Below the pieces are notes generated by a model, which saw only the letters and a program-made list of their open reading frames with translations, searched no databases and had not been told where the DNA came from. A stretch of DNA of 64,000 bases from assembly GCA_958299035.1 (NCBI GenBank), contig CATQJL010000316.1, positions 31,251,441 through 31,315,440 on the forward strand, given 5' to 3'. Shown here in pieces: positions 1 to 15,929 of this stretch. Numbering within the stretch: position 1 is the first letter of the stretch; the number at the start of each line of letters is the position of its first letter. The position numbers and the translations under genes were made by a program. The stretch comes from Cylicocyclus nassatus (lineage: Eukaryota > Nematoda > Chromadorea > Rhabditida > Strongylidae).

Positions 1-979
1 TAAATGTTAGAAAATCTGGCTAATCATGCGCATTATGTATGGATATCTACCTTTTTTGGCTTTCCAAGTTCCTGCCATATCAAAAAAAAGAAAAGTTCTG
101 CAAAACATATATAGCAACATCGATGTTTCCAATATATAAATGTGACACTTTTATCTGCCCAGACAATGATCGTTATAATCCCTTAGCTTTGTTCTTGCTT
201 GTTTTCGCATAAGAGAGTGGGAAACTTTGGCTTCTTGGCATATCTGACGGAAAGAAACCGCTAACGATTCCATCTCAAATATCTAATTTGATATTTGAAA
301 TCGAATGAGTAAAGAGCGTCGGATGTGTTCTTCGAAGAAAAAGAGATGCACGTTTCCTGAAGAGTTGCAAAACGCATTTCTCTTCGCATCTCCTATAACA
401 AACGAATGAAAGAGAGTTTTTCGCGCTGACTGCACTTAGCTTTCAATATCAGACGTTAGCAGGAGAGAAAAAACGAAATGAGCCTGACGCAATGTAGAGG
501 AAAAGCAGCTAGATCAATTATATAACTTTCTCAGGGTTTCGTTCGAGCCCTATGTAAAGTCGCGCTTGCCAAGGGCGGAGTCAAGTCGGCGGATGGCGAT
601 AAATAAATAACAAATCCGTGATATTTTCATGGTTGACACAGCTAAGGCGCGACAGAGCTTAGCGATTTATGGCTGGGCGGAAGAGGGGGGAGGGGGGGGA
701 GGGGAGGGAGAGAAGGAAGAAACTTTGGCAGTAGAGCAGCTGCCGAAATGCGGCCACCCGCACTTCTGCTGCTGATGAAGATCCATTCATGAAGCCACGC
801 CCTACTTATGACTCGCAGAAAAATGACCTGTGATATGTTTCACTAAGAGGTGGCCCTGCAATTATTCACATAGTTACTACGCTCTATGATTTAGTCATAA
901 TATCAAAGGCTTCCCAAACAAGCCAATTAGGTTCCTCCAGTACGGTAGGTATATAAATATACGGTATGGGCGAGAATTA
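1..979. other. Unassigned non-coding stretch
   Basis: No convincing exon, RNA gene or element with two ends is visible on either strand. A G-rich purine tract lies at about 683-713, and the 720-800 stretch is more GC-rich than its surroundings. Confidence 0.4.
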
Positions 980-1375
980 TTAGGTTGCAGCAAAAATAAT
1001 GTCCGCTTTTCTAGGCCTAATCGAACAAATTTTTTCCTCAAAATTTCGTTTTCGGTATGGATTCTGCATATCATTCGAAAGCTTTTTTCATGTACTTTCC
1101 AACAGTGGTGAAATTAAGCTTCTGTCTCATCCGTGAGAATTTCACCAGTATCGCACAGCTGCACTCAAAATCGGAATTTCATTGCTTTAACTTCCTTGGC
1201 CACAATCCAGGCGTAAACGAACAAATTCTCATGAAAACATAGCTGTAGGGGATAAGTAGATTTTTTGCTGCTTCTAGGGATCTTACTATATTCACTAAAA
1301 ATATGAGGACTGAACAAAGTTATAAGTTTTCAAAGCGGAAATTTTCAAAACGATATTATTTTTTCACCAACCTAA
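980..1375. mobile_element. Mariner-type MITE, 396 bp
   Basis: The left end reads TTAGGTTGCAGCAAAAATAA and is preceded by TA at 978-979. The right end is its inverted counterpart (…TTATTTTTTCACCAACCTAA) and is followed by TG where the duplicated TA would be, so that copy is mutated. TTAGGTTG termini with TA duplication match Tc1/mariner non-autonomous elements. There is no transposase; the short open frame inside is not a credible gene. Confidence 0.75.
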
Positions 1376-4132
1376 TGATTTCAGTTTCTAAAATTGGCCG
1401 GTTTAGCTGTGGCCTTCAGACAGAATAACTACGTAAACAAAATTGCCTCTATAAGGTCTTCAAGGACGAGTGGCTTGGTGGTATAAGGCGCCATTATATG
1501 CTGTAAGTTCAGTTATGGAAGCCATCATTATTTACTCGAAGGTCACATCTGCACAGATCTTTTAAAAATAGTGACGGTAGACTCAGTTATGGTCTTCACC
1601 CATCCAAGTGCAGGAATGCTCTATTCCTCCAAAGGTATCAACATCTTAATACCTAATTAAATATCTGAAGGCATATTTAGGCGATGACCTGTGCATATGT
1701 CAACTGACAACATTTCTTTCCCCCATAACCTAAGTTCTGTCTCTTAAACATAATAGTTATAGTATTTTTTCCAACATACAGTGTACACCTTTGAGCTGAT
1801 ATACTCTGACTTGAACATAGTCTCGTACTTTAACAATCGCCATATGTACGTTCTGCAAAGACGTAAAATGTCTATAGCGGCCAAGTGCAACCAAGGGTTA
1901 TAGTTGTGCTTTACCATAAAATATTATATTGAGCATGGGTTTCCGGCATTATTGGAATGTACATCTAATTTTGATTCTGAAATTTGAATTTCAAGAGCTA
2001 AGTTGACGGTTGAGAATGTTATAGCAGAAAGATAGACTCAGAGAGAAAATTATGGTTGAGATTGGAAGGAACAACCAACTTCAACACTTTTAGCACTAGT
2101 TGCATTGAACATCTGGTTGTACGCAGTGCAGAATAAAAGCAAAATAAAAATTAGATGGACGCAGTTGACGTTAACTCATATGGCGATTCTTGAAATTATT
2201 TTATGCAAGTTCAAGTTTGATCCATTCAATCTTTCTGTTTACAGCCAGCCACGATTTGACTTGGAACAGTTCTTAAACATCTTTCACACCATTTGTTGAG
2301 ACGAATCTTAGCAGTCACTGTACTGCTGACATGACGCTGAAATTAACCCTTTCTTATTTATGTTATCTAATCAACAATATGAGCTACACGAGTTGAGAAT
2401 ATGCCTCCTCAATGGACGATGCAAGCTCCGATCTCTGAGCAAAGTGATATTCTTTCAATGGTTACGTTTTGCATATGCAAAGCATTGTGAGGATGTAGAG
2501 ACTTGAGGTATCGCAAAAGAATGGTATGGGTTTACTGGCTTCCAAACTCCACGAAATGAGCAAACTCTCTCTCTTTCGACGGTTGTCATCAAGTTTTCCG
2601 TAATGTATTTATGATAATTGCAAACTCAGATATCAAAGTAGTGACTTTGCACAAATCTATGCACTCTTCATTGGTTAAAGATATTTTTGCAATGTTCGGG
2701 GGTTCCCCTCAAAGCTTCAGAGAGCCCTGCACGAACAGTACTAAAAATCTGGGACCAACTTTAACGTCGAATATATGGGTCATTTTTTAATGTGGCGACG
2801 GATTTGACTGCGGTCTTTGCCCCCACAGGAGCATAAAGCACTTATACAAAAAGATATCATGTCAACGCTCTGCTCATTCACTTCCACTGTCTAAATATTG
2901 TTGTCTGTAAGCACAAAAACTATTCAAGTAAAAATGAAATTAAATTAAAAGGGGGGTCGCCGGAAGTTTATGCGTGTTGCGCGCAGTCGCGCCATCTTTA
3001 CGATTTTTCGAATGCCCTATACATGAGTATGGTTTCACAAAAGCTATCGAAAAAAATTCCTCTTTCGACTTCTGTCCCTGTGAAGTAAATGAGTAAATGT
3101 CTAACAAGAATTGCAAACACAATACATCAAAAGAATCTAGGAAGACATAGCTAATCTTTGAACGCTATGATCTCCGCTCGCACAATGAGTCTTCACTTAT
3201 TCAGAGTAAGTAAGGATTATACACACGGTGTTTCGATAAGGGAGAACAAACAGATATGATTCGTCTACGAGATCTAGGCAATGACAGAATGTTTTACCTC
3301 ACTGATTTGATCGATTCCTCTTCCCAAAGTACGACTAACTTTGGAAGTAAAATTGCGCTTACATATATATACTTCTAACGATCTGCATATGCTCGTAATG
3401 AAATGATCTACATAAAATGTCGCTATGACGGCTAGCGTTGATGGAGTACGTTACGGATCACTGCTGCTCTCATTCCAGACAAGAGTCCGAATATTGGCCC
3501 ACGAGGAACACTAAAGTGCATCCACGCAATCTGGTTCCAGACAGAAGTTTAATATCCAATAGTAAAATTTTCAATATTGTTAGTATAAAATGAACCGTCT
3601 CTTCACAAAAAAATGTTCTATATCAAATCTCTCTTGGTAAATTTGCAGTTTTGAAAAACACGCACTTCCTTCATGTGCGTATCTTGGATTAGGATGGTTG
3701 CTCAGTCAATGCAGGGGTATGAAAACTTCTAAAGAGAAAAAAATTGATCTTAAAATTGTTTGGAAGCTTGCGATTCTCACAACTAAAAAAAACAGAATTT
3801 GTGCGCAGAAGGAAAAATGGCAAACTCCGCCCCGCTGACCTTAATCTGTGTAGTTGCGCACCACTAGAAAACCCACAAACTTCAACGTTTAAGTATGACT
3901 TGTTCAAGCTCAAGCTGCTAAGAACACCATTTGTAACCCAGAACACTCAAAAATAGCGACAGTATAATTTTTTCAGACTACTGGGTGATAAACAAGTTGA
4001 CATACAGATGTGTTTTAAAAAAAGTTCATTAGAAGCAGGAAAACTTGAAGCATATCTCTCAGCGTTGGAGTTCATATCGCCCTCAAAGAACTCACTTTGA
4101 AAATGAATAAACTTTTAACAATGCTAGATAAA
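1376..4132. other. Unassigned non-coding stretch
   Basis: AT-rich DNA without a recognisable exon chain. A GC-richer patch at 2950-3010 and a weakly coding-like patch at 3740-3950 belong to no family I recognise and have no convincing splice sites. Confidence 0.35.
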
Positions 4133-4640
4133 GCTCTACATTATGAGTGGGTAGAAATTATGTCTCCGAGAAAGGAGGGGTTGAAATGGCCTTTTAGATA
4201 AAATGAATACTGACTTAAAAGGTATGAAACGCTGGTTCCAAATACCTTTCTAATGTGCCGCGATATTCTGAGCAAGGATTTACGAAGGTTTTTATGAGCA
4301 AAAATTTGCATGTGCAGCTAGGATAAGGTCAGTCATAATATTTTTTTCTATGGTTTGAATGAATTCGAGTTACTCTGTGCAATAAATGTTCGTAATTCAA
4401 ACTTATTCACTCAAATCTCCACTTGGGAAGGCTAGGAAAAATCAAAGAGCTGATTATGCATTTGATTTTCTAACCATAAAAACCTTCAAAACTTCTTGTT
4501 CAGAAATCCGCAGCAGATATGAAAAGTATATTTGGAACCAGCGTTTTGTACTCTTCAAGTTAGTATACATCACATACAGGAAGGCCAATTCGACTAACCT
4601 TCCTTCCCTTGTGAAACTTTTCGTGGACATATAATGCAGC
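4133..4640. repeat. Imperfect inverted repeat (foldback), about 0.5 kb
   Basis: The left arm (about 4133-4310) reappears inverted at about 4440-4640. Both arms hold a conserved core containing AACGCTGGTTCCAAATA and a stretch ending GAAGGTTTTTATG. The centre is near 4390. A related arm ends the window (63880-64000). No clear termini or target duplication can be assigned. Confidence 0.6.
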
Positions 4641-5717
4641 ATCGAGGATTTTGGGTTAGGTAAGACTAAATTCAAAATCAACAATGACTATCAATTCGCT
4701 CAATAGACTGGAGAAACTGCTCTGTAATTTTTGATTCATCCATAAACACGAATGGTTTAAGTAAGTTATATCAAGATAGCTGTGATGTTGGGATGCTACT
4801 ACCTATCTCCAAGAGCATATCACAAATTGAGGCAATTTGAGCGTTTAGGTGCGAGACGTTGAGCTCAGAGATCCAACGATAGTTCCCGCTTCAGAATTTG
4901 AAACCTTAACCCTATCTGATACAAGACATTTTAATAAGTTTATCTGATAAACATTTCAACTTCCATTTACAACGCAATAGAGAACACAATATTTTGGCAT
5001 CAATTCTTATTAATTCTGGTGTAAAAGCCTCACGAAAAAGCAAATCTGACACTGCGGCTAGTTGTAAAAGTGTGTGCAAATATTGCCGCGGCTGAGAAAT
5101 AATCCGCGTAAGAGCCTGACCTTATGTTTATTGTTTCCGTCAATGTTTACTTCTAATATGTAGCACATTCAATACGACTTGCGAGGTGCCTGGTAATCAG
5201 ACGGGAATTCTTTGTAAGCAGATGGAAATTGTAACTTGCACTAATTCTGACGATTACATTGCTGATAATTGCAACAGGCATACTTATTTATTTACGCTAA
5301 TTTGTTAACGCACCGAAAAAATCAGTATAGAGAATGAGAAAATACCTTGCAAGAGTCTCCATATCGTTTACCTTCTGCAGTAGGTGAAAAATTCTCGCCT
5401 AAATCCTTTTCCTTTATCCGAACTGGTAAGAGGACCATAGGGAAGGGGCTTGTCGTTTTCGCGGTTCAAACGGCTAATCCATGCGAAGGGACTGCTGCGC
5501 GGTGCTGTTAAATACGATGTCGAGAGCTCAGACAAAGATTCTGAGATATTGCAAGTAAACAAAAAGCGTTTCAATGATTTTCCAAGAAAGTAAGCGACAA
5601 TAGTGCGTCTGAAAGAGCATGGCGTGCGCCTTTAATCCTCAGAAAAATTCCACGTCAGCAGAGGCCAAATTTTTGCAGAACTTCGCTGTGGTTTTGTGCA
5701 AAAGATCGCTTTCGGTA
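4641..5717. other. Unassigned non-coding stretch
   Basis: No supported gene. The region 5400-5560 is coding-like in base composition on both strands, but I see no family and no consistent splice pattern. Confidence 0.3.
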
Positions 5718-5892
5718 TCCTTTGATTCAACTGGCCTGGCGGCTGGAAGGCGGAGCTTTGTGACCCAGTTAAGGCCGTTGGCGCCTGAGACGCTGTCTGC
5801 GTCCTGTCGCGCGGTGTTCTCTGATTTTCACCTAGCCTTGATTGGATCACAAAGCCCCGCCTTCCAGCCACCAAGCCATTTGAATCAGAGGG
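5718..5892. mobile_element. Hairpin MITE, 175 bp
   Basis: The arms are inverted around about 5805: the left holds GATTCAACTGGCCTGGCGGC and the right GCCACCAAGCCATTTGAATC. Ends TCCTTTGATTC / GAATCAGAGGG are flanked by TA at 5716-5717 and 5893-5894. A second copy is at 56714-56839. The overlapping open frames on both strands are by-products of the hairpin. Confidence 0.7.
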
Positions 5893-8540
5893 TATGTAGT
5901 TGTTCAATTTTTTTTCATATCTAATAGCATGAATCAATTCTTCCTAACAGATCATCATATCACAAAGTCAAAGATTCCGTCTGCTACTATGTCTACTCGT
6001 GTAATTGCATGTTCACGATAAAATGCATTTTTTCGATCTTCAGTGAAATTATGCGTCTATACGCTCTTGTGGCCGGAATGGTAACACGGACAGGGAAGCT
6101 GACTTCCACTGGTAGACCGCAGGCTACCCTTCTTAAGGATGGTCTGGAGGTACCCTTCGAATTGTGCAAGTAATTGTTTGACAAGTGATTTTTCTAGATG
6201 TAAAAAATGCAACCTAGGTTGCAGATTTTTGTTTGATTCCTTCTAAATTTTAGACTCACGAACCAAAGTTTGTAAAGATTCCCAAGAGCGTGGCTGTCTC
6301 ACAAAAAATTTCATAGACAAGCTGATTTCGGACTTCGCCCCGAAATGCTGAGAGTATGATAGAAAGTTATGTACGAATGTTGAAGAGATGGCCCCAAGTA
6401 CCTGGAAAATCTATGAAAGTCCCTTCGACCACGCAAAAATCTCACGAAGTCTTCACAAAGTGTACAAAGTCAAATCGAGGAGGATGAGTTTCGTAATTGC
6501 TAAGTCAAATTTTTCTCCAACACTTCCGTAAAATATTGTTCTCTTTCATTGTTGCTGTTACGGACTAGCAACACCTCCTCTCTCTCTCTTTTATCCAAAA
6601 TAAATGCTGCTATAAAGATGTCAATTTCAATGTTGTGAGTTCAGGAAGTACGTCAAATCCACATTGGTCAATTACATATAGCCGCTTAGCTTTTGTTCGT
6701 GCCGCGTCAAATTATGTCCATAATTCTATAAAATAAAACTCATTTCTGATGTGGGCTTGAATGCTTGGGGTTTCGCATATTGGTCGCGCTACCAACTTAG
6801 CAACTTATCTCAAGAGACACGACTTCTTCGGCATAAATGTTCGCATACTATACGCTAGATACCACAAACATTTTTATAGCCCTTTATCCCTGACTAGGAA
6901 TTCTAAAATCTCAACGCATACGCAGTCCGATTGTACAGTGGCGTCATAAGAGAATCGGAGCGCAAACGCACTCGTGTTGCTACTTCAGACCGTAGAATTT
7001 ACTAGGACAATTCTGCCAATGGACCCATCTATGATTATTAGGAACTTCATTTACTTGTTGATGATGCATGATCTACGTTTGCAGACTTCTCAGTAATTCC
7101 AATTTGTGGGAGTAATAATAGTTATTTTGGAGCCTGTATGACATGAAGCTTTATGGAAATATGGAAATTTGTATAGAGACAGCAATTTGTCAGATTTTCA
7201 ACATTTGATTGTCGTGTTAACACGTTGACGACAGCGTGCATTTCTAGCTCTCTGCCTTGTGAGACAGTGCCTTCTACAGTAAGTTGAGTATTTTTAGTTG
7301 AAATCAAGCAGGCGTCATCTGCAGTATCTCCACAGTGAATTTGAGAAGCAGCTAAGAAACGCGGAAGAAATTCCTAGGAATAAAGCATAATAGAACTTTT
7401 AAAACCACAGTCATTGCATGACCCACCATGTGGGTCACATTGTCGTCAATGTGTTAATCTTTGAGTGGAGAGGGCAAACTTGTTGATTTTGTGATTAAGA
7501 CTTTTCCTTACAGCTTTCGACAAGATAGTGAGCGAAGGGTCAGTGTGCCAGGCTGACATTTAGCTGAATATTCGCTTTTTTGCTTTTCTGCATGCAATTA
7601 CATAAGTTTTTTTTGAGTTTCAATAATTCGACGCTCACATGAGCATATGCATATGTTTCAAAACCTATTCGTTTTGAGAAGCCACTTTTGGGCACAAATC
7701 TGAATGCACGAGGCGTTTGCTCAAACTGGTGAGATTGCCTTTGTGTACTTGAATCTCAAAAAGAAATTTTCCGTGCTTCTCCTCTTCAAAACGATATCAA
7801 GTTTGTCGCAATGATAGCTTTCTGAACCTGATGCTGTCGAACGTCTGCATTGTAACTCTCCTATGAAAAGCTATTCCTTCTCAAAGCCAATATTGTGGAG
7901 CTGCCTTCACCTTGAATTTGGTATGGGGCAAATTATCAGCCGCTCCTCAACACTGTATGGTTACGATAGGAAGAAGATTGTTTTAAGCCAGAGTCCCTGT
8001 TCCACCTCAGAAAGAAAACCAAACAATGTGAAAACTTCTGATTTAGGACAATGATAGCTGCTAGTACTGTACAGTAAGTTTCGACCCGCTTTAGGCGGAA
8101 ATTGGATTGGCGGGTGTCCGCCTCGCAACAGCTCGCGCCGTTTCGCAGCTACAGTATATCCCATCGTGCTGAGAACCCATGTCTGCGTCTCTTCAATCTC
8201 CTTAGTCTTTGCTTGGCAAAATGCCAGCGCTATGCGCTCGCAAAGCCTCCAGCGATGCGCATGCGCTGCTCCACGTAGAATGTCTCGCCTAATCCGGGAT
8301 GAAACCGACTGTACATTGCTCTCTACTGCAATGCTTCGTTTTTTTCAATTTTGAGAAGTAAAGCGCACTAGTTTTTGCAATGCTGCTCATACTATCTTAA
8401 AAGGACTCCTTGAAAGTTGAGTAGCGAAAACAGCTCGCGTGGATAAGTGGTACACACTTTTTTTTCTCGAAAATTCTTTCCAAGGCGGTTAATCCAGAAT
8501 GACGCTTATAGGCTGAAAGTTGAAAGTTTTTACCATGTCC
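5893..8540. other. Unassigned stretch with one weak small ORF
   Basis: At 6051-6173 (+) there is a 40-codon frame (starts MRLYALVAGM) preceded by an acceptor-like CTTCAG. It could be a short exon, but no family is recognised and no partner exon is visible. A TACAGTA-flanked GC-rich patch lies at about 8068-8155. The rest shows nothing I can support. Confidence 0.25.
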
Positions 8541-8620
8541 CAACAGTAATGAAATCTGATAGGCGATTCGATCCATATTTCGGATCTACATTGAAACCAG
8601 CTTTACAGTGTGATGTAATA
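8541..8620. repeat. Fragment of a palindromic MITE body
   Basis: The stretch around 8549-8611 (…AAACCAGCTTTACAGTGTG) matches in order and spacing the arm at about 43400-43470 (…AAGCCAGCTCTACAGAATGG) and, inverted, the stretch near 63355-63420. It is therefore probably a decayed member of the group that includes 42882-43553. Its ends are not identified. Confidence 0.45.
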
Positions 8621-11113
<2,493 letters not shown>

Positions 11114-13160
11114 CAGTGCATTACACTTGGGTCCGAATCGAATAGAAATTCGATCTTTCGAATAAAACATTCGATTATTGCATTCGAAATTCGATATTTG
11201 GAGTTCTTCCATTTTCGAATAATATTCGAAACTCGAATAATTGAGGAAGCGGGATTTTGAATAAAAATCGAATACTCGAATAATCAAAAAACGAGGATTC
11301 GAATAAAATTCGAAAACTGGAATAATCAAAAAACGGGGTTTCGAATAGATTTTATTCGAATGCTTTATTCTAATGTTTATTCGAAATTGTATTCGGATAA
11401 ACTCCGTATCCAAATTATTCGAGTTTGTTGCACAGCCAACGGCTGAGTAACAGCTCGCTTCGTCTCCGTTTTTTTTTTGCAAAAATCGACAATGTATCTT
11501 TTTACAGCCGGAATCACCTTTGAACTGTATAAGCTGCATTCCTCCAACTGCTAACAGTAAAAAATTAGGTGTGTATTTTAATTGATGCTTTTTTCGATCA
11601 TGAGATATTCGCACTGCTATTGGCACCAAATCGGCAAAAAAGCTATCAAATTCAAGATCATGTTCCGAATTCATATACTGTGATTGAGTTGAGATGCCTG
11701 TTCCTCTCCTTTGCATTGCTCATGCTTTTGGTACGCGAAGGTCCACACTAGTGAGCATACTTTTTTGTAAAAGTCATATTGCACAACTGCCTCTATTCTT
11801 TACCTTAGAGATTTTTTCGCGAATTGGTGTATTTTGAGTAAAGGACAGTGCAGCTGTGGTGGAGAATTAGACGGTTGCTGATTTTGCGGGCACATCACTT
11901 TGCAATAAAGTTTTCTTCAGTAAATAGTACAGGATAGTTCTGCTATCACAGTGCATCCAAGATTCACAGAGGCTTGCAGGCACTTTAACACCTGGAGCTA
12001 TCAGCATATCAACTATGGTAAAAGCTTAGGCCGGACGAAGTAGGTCCACATTAAGAGCGAGCTTTGATTATGGCAGGCCCCGCACATACTTCACGCGATA
12101 GTCGTACGCAATTTGCCAATTACAAGATGTCTTCAAATGTAACGAAACTTACCATAATGTATAGCGTGTACAATTTTTTATTATAAATGGATAAATGCCC
12201 TGCTTTCTGTACTTTTAGAATCTGCCTACCTTAAGTTTTGGACAAATTGACTATTGCCAAACCATGTCGCTACTGAAATGCCTGCAGTACTCTTGGGGCT
12301 GGGAATTATTGCTCGCTTCGCGGAGTAAACCACATGCCTTCCACGACTAACTTATACTACACAGGATGAAAGTCTCCGATTATCAGCCAATGTATCATAG
12401 CATTTGTGGCATATAGGTACAGTGTGGCCGCCGTTACTGCTTCAAAAGATCGCACACTTAGCGCTATGAGTCGAAACAGATCTTTCAGCTGAAATAGTTA
12501 ATGCATGCAGCAAGCTGTAAGGTTCTCATTTTTGAAATTCGGTGCTGGTGCTGATTATGGAAAGAGATTCACTTTATCGATTTCATCGATTTTCGGAGAA
12601 CTTTGAGCTAGGGGCTAAAAGTTGGTACAGGGGGTAAATGAGGGCGCTAATTAACTATAAACATTTACTTCGATACGCTTTCATCAATTTTTGGAAAGTC
12701 TGGAGCTACGAGCCCGGGAGTTGGTACGGGAGGGGGGGGGGGGGTTGAAGGTGCTGATTAAAAATGTGATTGATTTCGACGACAGCATTTTTTGGAAAAT
12801 CTTGAGCTAGGAATTGGTATGGGGGATATGAGAGTGTTGGTTATGAACTTTAGCCGGATATGTCAGCAAGTTTGAGATATGGTTGCTCTAGTTATCTGAT
12901 AAATCAGTCGAATATTTATTTAAAATCAACTTCTAATATTCGAATGTATTCGATAGTCATTCATTCGCTGTTTTTAATTTTTTGATTTTATTCGGAATTC
13001 ATTCATTCGAGAATTTTTACATCTCGAATTTACTCGATATTCGTTTATTCGAAAATTTTTATTTCGAATTTAATCGATATTTGTTTATTCGAAAATTTTC
13101 GAATTTATTCGATATTTATTTTTTCGATAAAAAATTTCGAATTTACCCAAGTATACAGTG
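11114..13160. repeat. 2-kb element with TTCGAAT-rich inverted arms
   Basis: Both ends carry dense TTCGAAT/ATTCGAA runs in opposite orientation (about 11130-11400 and 12895-13145). Each is bounded by a related terminus: CAGTG…ACACTTGGGT at 11114-11132, and ACCCAAGTATACAGTG at 13145-13160 as its imperfect inverse. This suggests a non-autonomous DNA transposon, but no clear target duplication is visible. Part of the interior (12580-12860) is a Helitron-type repeat. Confidence 0.5.
12580..12860 (+). repeat. Degenerate Helitron-type tandem units
   Basis: Three degraded copies of a unit of roughly 100-120 bp run in tandem. Each has TTTGAGCTA…GGG, GGAGTTGGTACAGGGGG and a TTCATCGATTTT block. The same unit fills the Helitrons at 19260-19610 and 34910-35640. 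No Helitron termini are visible here. Confidence 0.6.
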
Positions 13161-15392
13161 CATATATTACGTAGTGTTCAAAAATCGGCTGCACGAAGTA
13201 ACTTGCATGCAAATTGAGGCGGCTGTTCGGCTTTGTGCATTCATTCTCGGCATCGCACCACACCGCGCCGTCAGATAGTAAGGTGAGTTCAATCTCATTA
13301 CAAAAATTGGACATAACGTCACATTCGGGAACCTCCTTCCTAAATCTTCGGAAAAGAGCGAAGTTGAAAGCTATCTTAGAGCAAAACATATGATGGTAGC
13401 GTCAAACAGCACCAGAAATGACCTTTTGTAGAAGTTATAACTTAAACAGATTCGCGATTTTTATGCATCCCTCCAGCTCCGCCATTTCATACAAACCGTG
13501 ACCGCGTGGTGCTTTGCGCAGTTATGCCATTGATAACATCTGCTTTGAGCACGGGATTGTGATGAGTGAGCATTTAAATCTGAATGAAAAAATTGAATTG
13601 GAGATGAAGACAGCGGAATGATTGAAAAGATTGCCTGGACTTTGTGCGGTAGCTGGTTGCTACATGTTGTTAGTGTGGAAAAGCCACGAGGTTGAAAACC
13701 CCGCGGATCGCATTAACATCAACAGCAAAATGAGAGAACGACGATGGACATTTCATCTTTCTTGTCTGGTCAGTAGATGAAATTTGACAAAGTTAGGTCA
13801 ATGTAACAATTTAACGCTAGACGTCGTGACGCTGTTTGAACTATCATCGTGCAATATTCCAGAGTAGTTACTGTCGTCGCAGATAGCATTCATTTCAGGT
13901 TGTTGATAGCTGATAGGTTTTATCTCATCAGACTCATGTTTTGATAAGTTTTATCTCATCAGACTCATGTTTTTTCTTTCAATTGTTTCGCTATTTTTCC
14001 TTCTTCTCATTCCATATTTTCCTCCTATAAGATGAAAAACTGGATTGACCTCGTCATGTGAAAAAAAACTCAAAGAATACTGAGCTGGGATGGAAGAGAG
14101 TCTACGATGTTAGCAGCTTGTCTTAAGGCGCGCAGCAAAACACCTTTTGAACCAAAATAGGCGCAAAAATTCTCCAACTTTTGCGACGCAAGCCTGTTCC
14201 ATGGCGACTCCCCAGAAAAGTGATGGAAGGTGCGGGAAGGGGAAGGGTAGGGTGCTTGGAAAGAGCAAGTTGTAGCGGAGAACAGAGCGAGCAAGTTAGA
14301 ATGGGAAGGAGTTATGGATATGAGAGGAGTTGGGGGGAGGGGGGGGGGGGAGGGGAGAGGGTTGAGGGTGGGAGGGGGTAAGGGGAAGGGATAAAAGAAA
14401 GAAATGAAAGAACAATAGAGGGAATTCGCTAAAGTCAAGACGAGATCATAGATTTACTTGCGCTTGGAAGGACCGGAGTATATCGAGGAAAAACTCCAAA
14501 ACTCAGAAAAGATTATCGGCATTGTTCATTTGTGCTTGTATCATGGCATGATAATCAATTGTAGACGTAGTTTTCGAGCTACTACCATACTGGTAAGAAT
14601 ACTTTATTGGCTGACGTCAACGTTGCGGCGTTCAACGACTTCTTCGGAGCCTGGAAAGTCGAAGTCATAAGTGACTATGCGGTCAGGCGTCAAGAACAAA
14701 GACGAAACAGAATCGAAAAGAAGTTAGTCTAGAGAGCGGAATTAGAGCCAAAACACTTTTTACTCACCTTAAACGTAGAGCAAGCGGTAGTTAGAAAACA
14801 GCTCACCTTATACCAACTGTGCCTCATCCTCGCTTTTATAAGCCAACCTCTGATCTCATGCAAATCCACAGAGGGATTGATAAAGTGCGAGCTCGGTGGT
14901 GATCGCAATGCACTCGTCTTTTCTGTTCATTTGCAAGGCGTTTGCGCCAGGATTTCGGTTCAAACAACTAGATCTTCATTCTAATTTGAACTTCAGCGTT
15001 TTCGTGGCGTTTCTACGATGCCCCAGAGGTGTGAAGGGCTTAGAATTATTTAGCCCATCCAGAAGTTATTGTTGATATGTTAAATACGAACACAAAAAAG
15101 GCGATTGGGTTCTCTGATGTAGGTGTCGCCACATGGTGAACATGTGATCAGATAAATCACTCCTGACACCATACAGTCACCATCTCTGTTATATATGGGC
15201 ATACTACACAGCCTGGGGTCTGACGAAACAAAAAAGATTGAAAATAAAACTATCCTCCGCTGAAAGAGCGCGATAGTTCAGTCCAAAAGTAGAAAATTCT
15301 GAATCCTCCTTGTTTTCCCCTTCTTGTCCCGAGCTGCTTTTTCTGCATTAAAGAACTAACCGGCATATCATTGTCGTTGAATGATACTCACC
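13161..15392. other. Unassigned stretch
   Basis: No gene can be supported. A short direct duplication (TTTATCTCATCAGACTCATG at about 13919 and 13951) and the G-rich purine tract at 14311-14395 are the only distinct features. Confidence 0.35.
14311..14395 (+). repeat. G-rich purine tract
   Basis: Many G runs of three or more, the longest about 12, lie in a purine-only strand. It could form a G-quadruplex or triplex. The proline-rich open frame opposite is a by-product. Confidence 0.7.
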
Positions 15393-15660
15393 CTCACTGG
15401 CCTTATTCTTATAAATCTCGGTATCTTCCATTTGAGTTGCTAACAATAAGCGGCTTGCAAGAGTGGTCTCACATCTTATGTTGCCTATCTGTTGAGGTCT
15501 TCGATGGCTTTTTACAGTCATCAGATAAGAGCGTACGTCGTTATTCGGTTTTTTCATGTTGTATAAACTCTTCGCCTGTGTCCAAAGTCTGTTAAAAGTG
15601 TCCCAGACTTCCGCTCCCACATAGCTGACGTCTCGATTTCTCCTTCCATATACAAAGTAG
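15393..15660 (-). CDS. Exon-like coding stretch, family not recognised
   Basis: On the minus strand one frame stays open for about 90 codons with protein-like composition (it contains VWDTFNRLWTQAKSLYNMKK) and ends at a donor-like GGTGAGTATC near 15390. A second frame over the first half is also open (MTDEEGATTLYMEGEIE…), so the true frame is not certain. I recognise no family and cannot assign neighbouring exons. It lies downstream, on the same strand, of the MULE-like scrap at 15930-16127 and may belong to the same decayed element or to an unrelated gene. Confidence 0.35.
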
Positions 15661-15929
15661 TTGCCCCCTCCTCATCCGTCATGTGAAATTCGTCATGGTC
15701 CTGCACTTATATATTATAAAATGCAGCTTTTCAATAAAAACGCGCACTGGATGTACGAAACACCTACGATCTCCTCATCTGTCTGCAAAAGTTGCAATTG
15801 TAGCAATTGCTGCTATAAGTTCCTTGCTATGCTGTGCGTAAGAAGGTTTTCTAATTTAAAATTTTGTCACAATCGCATGACATCTGCCTAAAGCGGTATG
15901 TTCAATTCGCCGCCAAATCCCAGCGTTTT
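15661..15929. other. Spacer between coding remnants
   Basis: No feature is supported. One minus-strand frame remains open into 15661-15690. Confidence 0.3.

Noticed and set aside
5619..5937. 101-codon frames on both strands
   Set aside because: They overlap the hairpin MITE at 5718-5892; the shared GRR/FQPP pattern comes from the inverted arms.
14070..14438. Proline-rich 122-codon frame
   Set aside because: It is opposite a G-rich purine tract; proline codons come from the C runs.
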